A stretch of 5,945 bases of DNA from an uncultured Burkholderiales bacterium (GCA_903845315.1 CAIMWY010000395.1:1-5945); one strand, 5' to 3'. Positions 1-4,655 are shown, counted from the first letter of the stretch. The notes: generated by a model not told the origin, from the letters alone. A program made the numbers and translations.

Positions 1-102
1 AATGCCTAGTCGCTTGGCTACATCGACAACCGAGTGGCCTTTATCGATGACTTGTTTAACTGCCTCGTCTTTGAACTCAGGGGCATATTTCGCTCGTTGC
101 AT
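1..102 (-). CDS. IS3-family transposase OrfA, N-terminal 34 residues (partial)
   Basis: The minus-strand translation begins MQRAKYAPEFKDEAVKQVID and continues to a VAKRLGI helix, running off the window after 34 codons. This is the N-terminal helix-turn-helix of IS3-family OrfA proteins (transposase_8/HTH type), which binds the IS ends. In the complete element OrfA is fused to the DDE catalytic OrfB by programmed -1 frameshifting, but that part is not visible here. The start at 102 is supported by a GGAG Shine-Dalgarno at 111-114, eight bases upstream. Whether the full element is active cannot be judged. Confidence 0.85.
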   Translation of the reverse strand, partial: MQRAKYAPEFKDEAVKQVIDKGHSVVDVAKRLGI

Positions 103-136
103 TTGCAATTCTCCATTTCAGTTTTGACATCATATT

Positions 137-161
137 TGTCTACTGATTTGGGGGAATGCCA
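137..161 (-). repeat. Probable IS terminal inverted repeat
   Basis: The 25-base block, read on the minus strand, starts TGGCATTCCCCC and ends AGTAGACA. It lies about 35 bases upstream of the orfA start, a normal distance for an IS3-family left end. The partner repeat is outside the window, so the boundary rests on resemblance to IS3-group ends and on the change of sequence character beyond it. Confidence 0.5.
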
Positions 162-162
162 A

Positions 163-270
163 TGTGCCACCAAGCTCCTTGATGATTCGAACAAGTTCAA
201 TCTGTTCATGCTCACTTAGATGGTCCATCACGATGCCGTTGACTGTTGAGGTCAGGCAACCATCCCTCGA
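163..270 (-). pseudogene. Possible C-terminal fragment of a MarR-type regulator, cut by the IS
   Basis: The minus strand encodes a coding-like stretch of 36 codons including MDHLSEHEQIELVRIIKELG. An amphipathic 'LSExEQxxLxxxxKxL' ending is typical of the last dimerisation helix of MarR-family regulators. The frame has no start codon with a ribosome binding site, meets the CpG-poor tract near 270, and runs into the IS end at 161, where only about ten IS-derived codons precede a stop. I read it as a remnant truncated on both sides. The family call depends on a short helix pattern, and other helical proteins could look the same. Confidence 0.25.
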
Positions 271-279
271 TTTGGTGGA

Positions 280-558
280 ATGGACAACATGGGTGGAAAC
301 CACCTGTTGATGTTGGCAACTGATGATGGGAAAGTGTGTTGCAAAGCAACAACACACCCTATGGCAAAACAACCAACAAGATTCAATGTTGTCTATTGGT
401 ACTTCAAGCCTGGAGGAGGGTGCAAGACCAGAACCAGTGTCTCAGGCTATGTGTGGCAACAACTTGGTGGTGCTCAAACTGAGAGTGCTGTGATTGCATA
501 CCTCAGGCACAAGCACATGGAGTTTGATGTTGTGCTGAAGTCATTGGTGTGGAGTTGA
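280..558 (+). CDS. Hypothetical small protein (92 aa) in the CpG-poor tract
   Basis: I do not recognise this protein. The middle and end look like a real fold: a hydrophobic strand (FNVVYWYF, residues about 35-42), a glycine turn with Cys and basic residues, a helix (ESAVIAYLRHKH, about 68-79) and a final strand (FDVVLKSLVW). No signal peptide or membrane segment is seen. All arginines use AGA or AGG, none CGN, matching the CpG avoidance of the whole tract. The start is uncertain: the ATG at 280 has GGTGGA immediately in front, with no normal spacing, and in-frame ATGs follow at 289 and 310. The frame is open back to 250, so the protein may be truncated or lack its true start. Small phage or mobile-element proteins often look like this, but that is inference. 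Confidence 0.35.
   Translation: MDNMGGNHLLMLATDDGKVCCKATTHPMAKQPTRFNVVYWYFKPGGGCKTRTSVSGYVWQQLGGAQTESAVIAYLRHKHMEFDVVLKSLVWS
334..357. repeat. 8-bp perfect inverted repeat (GTGTGTTG / CAACACAC)
   Basis: The arms are 334-341 and 350-357, with an 8-base loop. An alternative smaller stem, GTTGC/GCAAC, uses 338-342 and 346-350, so two mutually exclusive hairpins are possible. It lies inside the hypothetical ORF. Function unknown. Confidence 0.4.
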
Positions 559-703
559 CTGTTGTGGTTCAGTCACAGCGGCAATCCAAGCTGGTGGTGG
601 ACTGGGTGGTGCCAATCCTGCACCTGTCTGAGTGGTTCTGATGGAACTCTGAAACTCAAGTCACTGAGGTCATCCAGTGAGGGCCACGACTCGTTTCTAG
701 GCC

Positions 704-741
704 GTTGGGAAGCAAAAGTTCTACCATTGAACTACACCCGC
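704..741 (-). pseudogene. Truncated tRNA-Gly (CCC) gene, 5' half only
   Basis: The minus strand from 741 begins GCGGGTGTAGTTCAATGG and continues through GTAGAAC to the loop TTCCCAA at about 711-705. This matches the acceptor 5' strand, the D arm (GTTC/GAAC) and the anticodon loop of a bacterial tRNA-Gly with anticodon CCC. Beyond the loop the sequence is wrong: the 3' anticodon strand should pair with TTTGC but reads CGGCC. No T arm (GTTCGA) or 3' acceptor strand (CACCCGC) follows. The molecule cannot fold as a tRNA, so this is a fragment. The break falls just 3' of the anticodon loop and the sequence then enters the CpG-poor tract. Confidence 0.75.
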
Positions 742-750
742 ATGGGGTAG

Positions 751-756
751 ATTCTA
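751..756 (-). promoter_or_regulatory. Probable -10 element of the truncated tRNA-Gly
   Basis: TAGAAT on the minus strand lies nine bases upstream of the tRNA 5' end at 741, the usual place for a tRNA promoter -10 box. No convincing -35 hexamer is found 16-18 bases further upstream, so activity is uncertain. Confidence 0.4.
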
Positions 757-851
757 GCGGTGCCAACATACCGACCCTGCTGCTAACCCCTTGAATCGCC
801 TGGCTTAGGCGAGTGCTTGGCCTTGTTTCTGTGCGGCTGATGGATGTCGAT

Positions 852-877
852 GTGTCTTGGGGGAATGCCCCAAACAC
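852..877. repeat. Hairpin sharing a 13-base block with the IS end
   Basis: TTGGGG (857-862) pairs with CCCCAA (868-873) around a GAATG loop. GTGT/ACAC extends the stem past one bulged C, giving 10 base pairs. The block TTGGGGGAATGCC at 857-869 is identical to 148-160 in the proposed IS end. No T-tract follows, so an intrinsic terminator is unlikely. Confidence 0.5.
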
Positions 878-971
878 CACAAACACTTTGCTGTCCTTTC
901 CACCCATACAGGACCAAAAACGGCAGTTGCCAAAGAGTTTGCCAAGTACGACTCTAGGCTTGTTTTTTGTT

Positions 972-1008
972 CCCGCTGTTGAAAGCGAGTTGAACAAATT
1001 CAAGCGGG
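972..1008. repeat. Hairpin of 10 bp with a 2-base bulge
   Basis: CCCGC (972-976) pairs with GCGGG (1004-1008) and TTGAA (979-983) with TTCAA (999-1003), around a 15-base loop. It sits just downstream of the small exported protein gene, where a terminator would be expected. However, no T-run follows on the minus strand (the flank is A-rich), so it is not a standard intrinsic terminator. Confidence 0.4.
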
Positions 1009-1018
1009 GTACCGGTGT

Positions 1019-1042
1019 GCCAACTTGTTAGGAACCGTTGGC
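1019..1042. repeat. Hairpin across the stop codon of the exported protein gene
   Basis: GCCAAC (1019-1024) pairs with GTTGGC (1037-1042), with a further GTT/AAC pairing inside. The stop codon at 1028-1030 lies in the loop. It could stabilise the 3' end of the minus-strand transcript. No T-tract is present. Confidence 0.35.
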
Positions 1043-1372
1043 TATTTCAGCCGTTTGACGGCAAATTCTCTCAGCGATTGTTTTTGGTGGCGCGCTGGTC
1101 ATCACGGAGCCTTTGCCCACAGGCCCCTCGTAGTCGTAGAAAGACTTGAGATGGCCCTCTATATTTTTTTCGTAAGAAAAAATGCGATATGACTTGCCAT
1201 TGATACAGCGTCCCGCAAAGATGAACTCATGTTCTTCATTGCCTAGTTGTACTTGATTGGGTTTTGGCTTAGCCTTGGCTTCCTGAGCAACCGCCTGTGT
1301 GACTGCCGATGTATTAACGTACAAAAGCCCAATGACAAAAGCGACTGATAATGACGTTCTTTTCTTATTCAT
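1028..1372 (-). CDS. Small exported protein of unknown function (114 aa)
   Basis: The protein starts with a clear Sec signal peptide: a basic N-region (MNKKR), a hydrophobic core (about residues 8-19) and an Ala-rich region with a likely cleavage near TQAVA-QEAKA (about 29/30). A short Lys/Pro/Ala linker leads to a compact domain of about 65 residues containing FIFAGRCINGKSYRIFSYEK and a YDYEGPVGKG turn. The mature part has two cysteines (C56 and C104) that could form a disulfide in the periplasm. I do not recognise a named family. The start at 1372 is supported by GAGAG at 1381-1385, eight bases upstream. The gene is divergent from the response regulator gene across 214 bases, so it could be a target or accessory of that two-component system; this is inference. 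Confidence 0.75.
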   Translation of the reverse strand: MNKKRTSLSVAFVIGLLYVNTSAVTQAVAQEAKAKPKPNQVQLGNEEHEFIFAGRCINGKSYRIFSYEKNIEGHLKSFYDYEGPVGKGSVMTSAPPKTIAERICRQTAEIANGS

Positions 1373-1408
1373 TTTTTAAACTCTCACAGGTTTATAAAAC
1401 ACGTAAGA

Positions 1409-1437
1409 ATCGTAGTTTCTGAATATGTGCTGATCAA
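1409..1437 (-). promoter_or_regulatory. Probable sigma-70 promoter of the exported protein gene
   Basis: On the minus strand, TTGATC (1437-1432) and TACGAT (1414-1409) are separated by 17 bases. Each matches the consensus at four of six positions. It lies 37 bases upstream of the start codon and leaves a short leader carrying the GAGAG ribosome binding site. Confidence 0.45.
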
Positions 1438-1450
1438 TAATCAATGTGTT

Positions 1451-1468
1451 CTAGTTATTTGGAACTAG
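1451..1468. repeat. 6-bp inverted repeat CTAGTT / AACTAG
   Basis: The arms are 1451-1456 and 1463-1468 with a 6-base loop. It lies just upstream of the minus-strand promoter in the divergent region and could be an operator. No family assignment is possible. Confidence 0.3.
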
Positions 1469-1475
1469 CCCGATT

Positions 1476-1565
1476 TTGATCATTTCAAAAAGCGACTGAG
1501 ATTGTTAACTGAGGCTCAGTGTTAAAACATCGCTCATGAAACTTAAGTTTCATTGAAATGATCAA
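1476..1565. repeat. 90-base nested inverted-repeat structure upstream of the response regulator
   Basis: The outer arms TTGATCATTTCAA (1476-1488) and TTGAAATGATCAA (1553-1565) are perfect 13-bp complements. Between them lie ACTGAG-G-CTCAGT (1508-1520) and the 18-base palindrome described separately. As DNA this is a dense set of TGAAA/TTTCA half-sites (1483-1487, 1537-1541, 1548-1552, 1554-1558). As RNA it could form a three-way junction ahead of the regulator gene. It ends 21 bases before the start codon. Confidence 0.6.
1536..1553. promoter_or_regulatory. Perfect 18-base palindrome, candidate operator
   Basis: ATGAAACTTAAGTTTCAT is its own reverse complement and ends 33 bases before the response regulator start. 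LuxR/NarL-type regulators bind DNA as dimers at such dyads, so self-regulation is a reasonable guess, but the sequence does not match a known site that I can name. Confidence 0.45.
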
Positions 1566-1586
1566 GGCAAGTAGTAGCATGTCCCT

Positions 1587-2216
1587 ATGGACATGATGCC
1601 CCAAAATTCACTGCTTATCATTGATGATCATCCTGTGTACCGCGAGGCGCTCACTGACAGGCTCAGTCGAGAGTTTGCTGCTTTGGGGATTGAGGTTTGT
1701 ACCGCCGCCAATGCCAACGAAGGCCTCGAGTTATTAGATAAAACTGACAAGAACTGGGTCATTTTGCTAGATATTTTGATGCCGGGACTCAGTGGGCTTG
1801 CCGGGATCAAGGTATTCAAGAAGAAAAGTAAGGTCGCCCATGTCGTGGCTATTTCTGGTTTAGATCTTCAGGCATGGGAGCCGCGCGCAGTGGCGGCGGG
1901 GGCTACTATATTCGTGTCCAAAAATAGCACATCAGATTTGATTATTGGAAAGTTAAAGCCATTGTTAGAGTCTGGTGGTGAGTATGTTGTTCAGCGCGTG
2001 ACCAGCGATAACAAAGAGTTCAGATTGACACAGCGCCAATTAGAAGTTCTCAATTTAATTTCTCTTGGCCATCCGAATAAAATCATTGCCGACTATTTAG
2101 AAATCAAAGAACAAACGGTAAAAATACACATCAATCAAATCTTCAAAGAGTTGAGGGTTTTTAACAGAACTCAAGCCGTGCTAAAGGCCCAGCAGCACCA
2201 ATTGCTGACGCCCTGA
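1587..2216 (+). CDS. NarL/FixJ-family response regulator
   Basis: This 209-residue protein has the standard two-domain layout. The receiver domain (about 8-128) shows the acidic pair D13/D14 in LLIIDDHP, the phosphoacceptor D62 in LLDILMPG, S90 at the switch position and K112 in VSKN. A linker is followed by a LuxR-type helix-turn-helix (about 146-203) with RLTQRQLEVL, GHPNKIIADYL and the recognition helix EQTVKIHINQIF. All receiver catalytic residues are present, so phosphorylation should control DNA binding. It is followed 27 bases later by a hybrid histidine kinase gene, its probable partner, in one operon. No good Shine-Dalgarno precedes the ATG at 1587, and in-frame ATGs at 1593 and 1596 are alternatives. 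The nested palindromes upstream suggest self-control. Confidence 0.9.
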   Translation: MDMMPQNSLLIIDDHPVYREALTDRLSREFAALGIEVCTAANANEGLELLDKTDKNWVILLDILMPGLSGLAGIKVFKKKSKVAHVVAISGLDLQAWEPRAVAAGATIFVSKNSTSDLIIGKLKPLLESGGEYVVQRVTSDNKEFRLTQRQLEVLNLISLGHPNKIIADYLEIKEQTVKIHINQIFKELRVFNRTQAVLKAQQHQLLTP

Positions 2217-2243
2217 AGAGTTATTTAAAAAATCTCGGTGCGG

Positions 2244-4058
2244 ATGAAAAATTCTAAATTTATTCACGACGACTTAGAGGGAATATCTGATCCGCATTTG
2301 CTAGATCAGGTGGCCGAGGAAAAACTGGCCTATATGCATAAGTTTGCCAAGTCGAGCACGATGGCAACCATACTTGCACCCATACTGTGTGTGCCGCTTT
2401 ATGTGGATGACACCGATACGCTGCTTTTTAATATGTGGTTTGTGTTGATGGCGCTGGCTGTCTCGATTCGGATATTTTTAGTTCAAACGATTGATTTGAA
2501 AGGCGATAAAACTCGTAACTTTAAGTTGCTCAATTGGGCGGTTGGCATTGTGACTTGTATGTGGGGCATGGGGTGGCTCATTCTTGTGCCCGCGATGGAC
2601 CCGATCAATTATTTGATTTATCAAATAATCTCTCTCACGGTTCTTTTTGTAGGCATGGTCGGGTATTGTGTGCATTGGCGCACATTTTTCAGTTTTGTCT
2701 TGCCACTGAAAATACCAGAAGTTTTTTTCATTGTCATTCACTACAAGATCGTTGTTTGGCCAATCGCCCTGGGTTCATTGATCGTTTTTTATCTTGCCTT
2801 GAAGATGGGTCACTTGTTTTCTAAGTCATGGGAGAAGTCAATTTCACTCAGGTTTCGAAATGAAACCCTTTTCAATGATCTCGTTTTGGAAAAAGATGCA
2901 TCCGTTGCTGCCAATGTGGCCAAGTCTGACTTTATTGCTACGGCCAGTCATGACTTGCGACAACCCATGCAAGCCATCAATATTTTCATAGAGATGATTG
3001 ATTTGAATAATCTCCAAGAAAAAGAGGGGCTAGTCTTTAAGAAGATGCGCGCCAGCGTAGGTGTTTTGAATAATATGTTCAATACACTTTTAGACGTCAG
3101 TAGGTTGGATGCAAATTTCGATTACGTCGAGAATTTTTTCGAATTGGATACCCTTGTTCTCGATGTGCAGATTTCATTTGGACAGCAGGCCGAGGATAAA
3201 AACCTGGTGCTAAATTTTGAATTTGAAAACTGTATCGTCTTGGGTGATACGGGTTTAATTGGTCAAGTGTTACGAAACCTGCTTTCAAACTCAATTCAAT
3301 ATACCAGCGAAGGAAATGTAACGGTCAGGTTTTGGCAGGAGGAGCAAAAACTTGTATTTTCTGTTGAGGATACCGGTTGCGGAATTCCAAGTGAAGATCT
3401 GCCATTTTTGTACAAAGAATTTTTCAGATCGGATCACTCTAGATCTCAGTACGATGGCCTTGGACTGGGGTTGACAATTGTCAGTCGGGTGGTGGCGCGG
3501 ATTGGCGGGACGATTTCAATTGAGTCCCATGTGAATAAAGGATCAATTTTCACGATAAAAACAAATTCTCATGTGGCTGAGAAAAAGGCACATGTTGTGA
3601 GTGGGCACGCCAGTTTGCAATCGGTTAAAGCTGGCGATGGGGCGGTCAAGGCTTTTGCGTTGGAGTCTTCAGATTGCAAGCACCTGGGCATCATAGAAAA
3701 CGATAGGTCGCTTCTGGATGCCTACAGTCAGTATTTTAAGTCTGCAGGTTATACGGTGCATTTGATCCCATACATTGAGGCCGACTTTAATTTGATGTTG
3801 TTGGATTTTCCTAAATTGGATTTTATTTTGAGTGACTATCGGTTAGGCTATAAAGACGGGGCCTATTTTATCAAGCGTCTGCGGGAAGAGTTCAATGACA
3901 GTATCCCCGCCTGTATATTGACTGCGGATACCTCACCGAATAATTTGAGCAAGTTCAAAGAGCTGGGCATCGAGGTTTTATACAAACCGATTGATGTTTC
4001 ATCCATCGGTAAGTTTGTTGCTACCCATATCGGTCAAAAAGGCGCTTCACTTCAATAG
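2244..4058 (+). CDS. Membrane-bound hybrid sensor histidine kinase
   Basis: Numbering starts at the ATG at 2244; an in-frame GTG at 2238 would add two residues, and neither has a strong ribosome binding site. A cytoplasmic N-terminus of about 38 residues precedes about six membrane helices (39-188) joined by short loops, with no large periplasmic domain and no visible PAS. The HisKA domain has the H-box ATASHDLRQPMQA with H236. The HATPase domain has an N-box (N345, N349), G1 motif DTGCGIP (376-382) and G2 GLGLGL (405-410). A linker leads to a C-terminal receiver with acidic E485/D487, phosphoacceptor D531 in LSDYRLG and K581 in YKPID. No Hpt domain is seen. It should autophosphorylate at H236 and pass phosphate to its own receiver and to the response regulator encoded just upstream. 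The signal is unknown. The short-loop membrane region suggests sensing within or at the membrane. Confidence 0.92.
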   Translation: MKNSKFIHDDLEGISDPHLLDQVAEEKLAYMHKFAKSSTMATILAPILCVPLYVDDTDTLLFNMWFVLMALAVSIRIFLVQTIDLKGDKTRNFKLLNWAVGIVTCMWGMGWLILVPAMDPINYLIYQIISLTVLFVGMVGYCVHWRTFFSFVLPLKIPEVFFIVIHYKIVVWPIALGSLIVFYLALKMGHLFSKSWEKSISLRFRNETLFNDLVLEKDASVAANVAKSDFIATASHDLRQPMQAINIFIEMIDLNNLQEKEGLVFKKMRASVGVLNNMFNTLLDVSRLDANFDYVENFFELDTLVLDVQISFGQQAEDKNLVLNFEFENCIVLGDTGLIGQVLRNLLSNSIQYTSEGNVTVRFWQEEQKLVFSVEDTGCGIPSEDLPFLYKEFFRSDHSRSQYDGLGLGLTIVSRVVARIGGTISIESHVNKGSIFTIKTNSHVAEKKAHVVSGHASLQSVKAGDGAVKAFALESSDCKHLGIIENDRSLLDAYSQYFKSAGYTVHLIPYIEADFNLMLLDFPKLDFILSDYRLGYKDGAYFIKRLREEFNDSIPACILTADTSPNNLSKFKELGIEVLYKPIDVSSIGKFVATHIGQKGASLQ

Positions 4059-4062
4059 AAGC

Positions 4063-4539
4063 TCACAACTCTTTGCCAATTTTGTGGTCTAGAGACAGAG
4101 GCCCACCGCCGCGCAAAGCAATGCTCAGCATGAGCAAGCCCCACATCATGGGGTATTCATAGCCGGGGCCTGTCCAGCCAAATTTGGGCAAGTGGTGGTA
4201 GGCAATGACGGCCATTTCTATGGCAACGGCGCTGGCAAAAAATCGTGTGAACAGACCTGCTGCGATGCATGCGCCGCCCAGCGTCTCTAGCACGATCAAC
4301 ACCACCGCCAGGGGTTCTGCTGCACCAATACCGCGCTTCTCTAAAGCCATGGCTGCAGTGGCTTCTACGCCTGCCAAGAGCTTGGGTATGCCGTGGGGCA
4401 GCAGCATCAGCCCAGCGGTGAGTCGAATCAACAGCCACGACAGTGGCTCTACCTTCTCGTAAAAGGGTTTAAGTTGCGGAATCAGCAGTGTTGGGTTTGC
4501 AGCTTCTTCGGGGGTCTTGACGGTTTCTACTGTGTCCAT
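4063..4539 (-). CDS. DoxX-family integral membrane protein
   Basis: The 158-residue protein has four predicted helices (about 33-48, 75-96, 99-114, 128-142) and DoxX-family hallmarks: the first helix starting at LSWLLIRLTAGLMLLPHG, the PHGIPKLL segment, and a second helix ETLGGACIAAGLFTRF. The family is found in membrane complexes linked to thiol or quinone redox and oxidative stress, but the function of this member cannot be fixed. I chose the ATG at 4539 because AAGGAG (4545-4550) lies five bases before it. An upstream in-frame ATG at 4638 would add 33 polar residues and lacks this support. The gene converges on the kinase gene with only 4 bases between stop codons, and diverges from the acyl-CoA dehydrogenase gene. 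Confidence 0.88.
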   Translation of the reverse strand: MDTVETVKTPEEAANPTLLIPQLKPFYEKVEPLSWLLIRLTAGLMLLPHGIPKLLAGVEATAAMALEKRGIGAAEPLAVVLIVLETLGGACIAAGLFTRFFASAVAIEMAVIAYHHLPKFGWTGPGYEYPMMWGLLMLSIALRGGGPLSLDHKIGKEL

Positions 4540-4573
4540 GGTGTCTCCTTGTTGTGTGTTGGAGTTATCGCTT

Positions 4574-4602
4574 GTTCTAGATTCGCGATTGATCCAAGTC
4601 AA
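4574..4602 (-). promoter_or_regulatory. Probable doxX promoter
   Basis: On the minus strand, TTGACT (4602-4597, five of six consensus) and TAGAAC (4579-4574, four of six) are 17 bases apart. The expected transcript starts about 28 bases before the ATG at 4539 and includes the AAGGAG site. Confidence 0.5.
4589..4602. promoter_or_regulatory. FNR/Anr-like box overlapping the doxX promoter
   Basis: TTGATCCAAGTCAA matches the FNR-family consensus TTGAT-N4-ATCAA with one mismatch, in exact 5-4-5 spacing. It covers the -35 element. Its centre would be near -28, closer than the -41.5 typical of activation, so repression under low oxygen, or use of a different -10 such as GATAAC at 4569-4564, is possible. 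Confidence 0.4.
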
Positions 4603-4639
4603 TTCTGCATGTTTTAGGGTGTTTTCGCGAGCGAGCAAC

Positions 4640-4655
4640 AGACGCCTAGGTGTCT
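4640..4655. promoter_or_regulatory. Near-perfect 16-base palindrome in the doxX/acyl-CoA dehydrogenase gap
   Basis: AGACGCCTAGGTGTCT has dyad symmetry broken at one pair only. It sits in the divergent region, 62 bases before the dehydrogenase start, where a dimeric regulator could bind. No regulator is encoded nearby in the window, so the binder is unknown. Confidence 0.35.

Larger units (their letters stand above)
1..161 (-). mobile_element. IS3-family insertion sequence, 5' end only (runs off left edge)
   Basis: This segment combines the start of an OrfA-type transposase gene with a terminal inverted repeat upstream of it, so it is the left end of an IS read on the minus strand. The proposed outer boundary is near 161, where minus-strand sequence begins TGGCATTCCCCC and ends AGTAGACA. 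IS3-group elements commonly start with TG, a C-run and a terminal AGACA-like block, and this fits. Upstream of 161 a different coding-like frame begins, consistent with insertion into another gene. The other IS end, orfB and the target duplication lie outside the window, so the exact subgroup and boundary are inferred. Confidence 0.7.
270..686. other. CpG-depleted tract of about 417 bases
   Basis: By hand count the only CpG between 270 and 686 is at 579-580, while GpC occurs about 20 times and overall G+C is near half. CpG is plentiful on both sides (for example 268-269, 687-688 and 692-693). TG and CA steps are abundant. The limits coincide with other discontinuities: the end of the MarR-like fragment on the left and the truncated tRNA-Gly on the right. 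This marks the tract as having a different origin or history from its surroundings. Confidence 0.8.
742..1027. other. Stretch without a recognisable gene; contains hairpins
   Basis: No reading frame here looks like protein. Frames are open on both strands, but one crosses the tRNA fragment and the others are low-complexity shadows. The stretch holds a hairpin at 795-811 (TCGCCT/AGGCGA), one at 852-877, a direct repeat TTGCCAA at 927-933 and 939-945, and a hairpin at 972-1008. CpG is present at normal frequency, unlike the neighbouring tract. Confidence 0.5.

Noticed and set aside
592..609. Two-layer G-quadruplex (GGTGGTGG...GGGTGG)
   Set aside because: Only pairs of G are available, which makes a weak structure; it is likely a by-product of the GGT-rich composition.
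562..750. 62-codon plus-strand frame after the hypothetical ORF
   Set aside because: Trp/Ser-rich translation without fold pattern that ends inside the antisense of the tRNA fragment. The other two frames here lack starts.
656..1003. 115-codon open frame on the minus strand
   Set aside because: It runs straight through the tRNA-Gly fragment and into the CpG-poor tract, has no ribosome binding site, and its translation has no domain-like pattern.
972..1008. Intrinsic terminator for the exported protein gene
   Set aside because: The stem is adequate, but the minus-strand 3' flank is A-rich instead of T-rich.
813..1031. 72-codon open frame on the plus strand
   Set aside because: Composition is not protein-like, it covers two hairpins, and it has no ribosome binding site.
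1019..1042. Integron attC site
   Set aside because: The repeat has GCCAAC/GTTGGC arms, but the flanking 7-mers do not fit the RYYYAAC and GTTRRRY core sites, and no integrase or second site is present.
1476..1488. FNR-type box in the response regulator upstream region
   Set aside because: TTGATCATTTCAA is 13 bases with 5-4-4 spacing, one base short of the 14-base FNR layout, and is better explained as an arm of the inverted repeat.
2478..2824. Open frames on both strands inside the kinase membrane region
   Set aside because: They overlap the convincing kinase frame and show no independent signals.
4063..4638. Longer DoxX start at 4638
   Set aside because: The additional 33 residues are polar and would cover the proposed promoter. 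The ATG at 4539 has an AAGGAG at ideal spacing.
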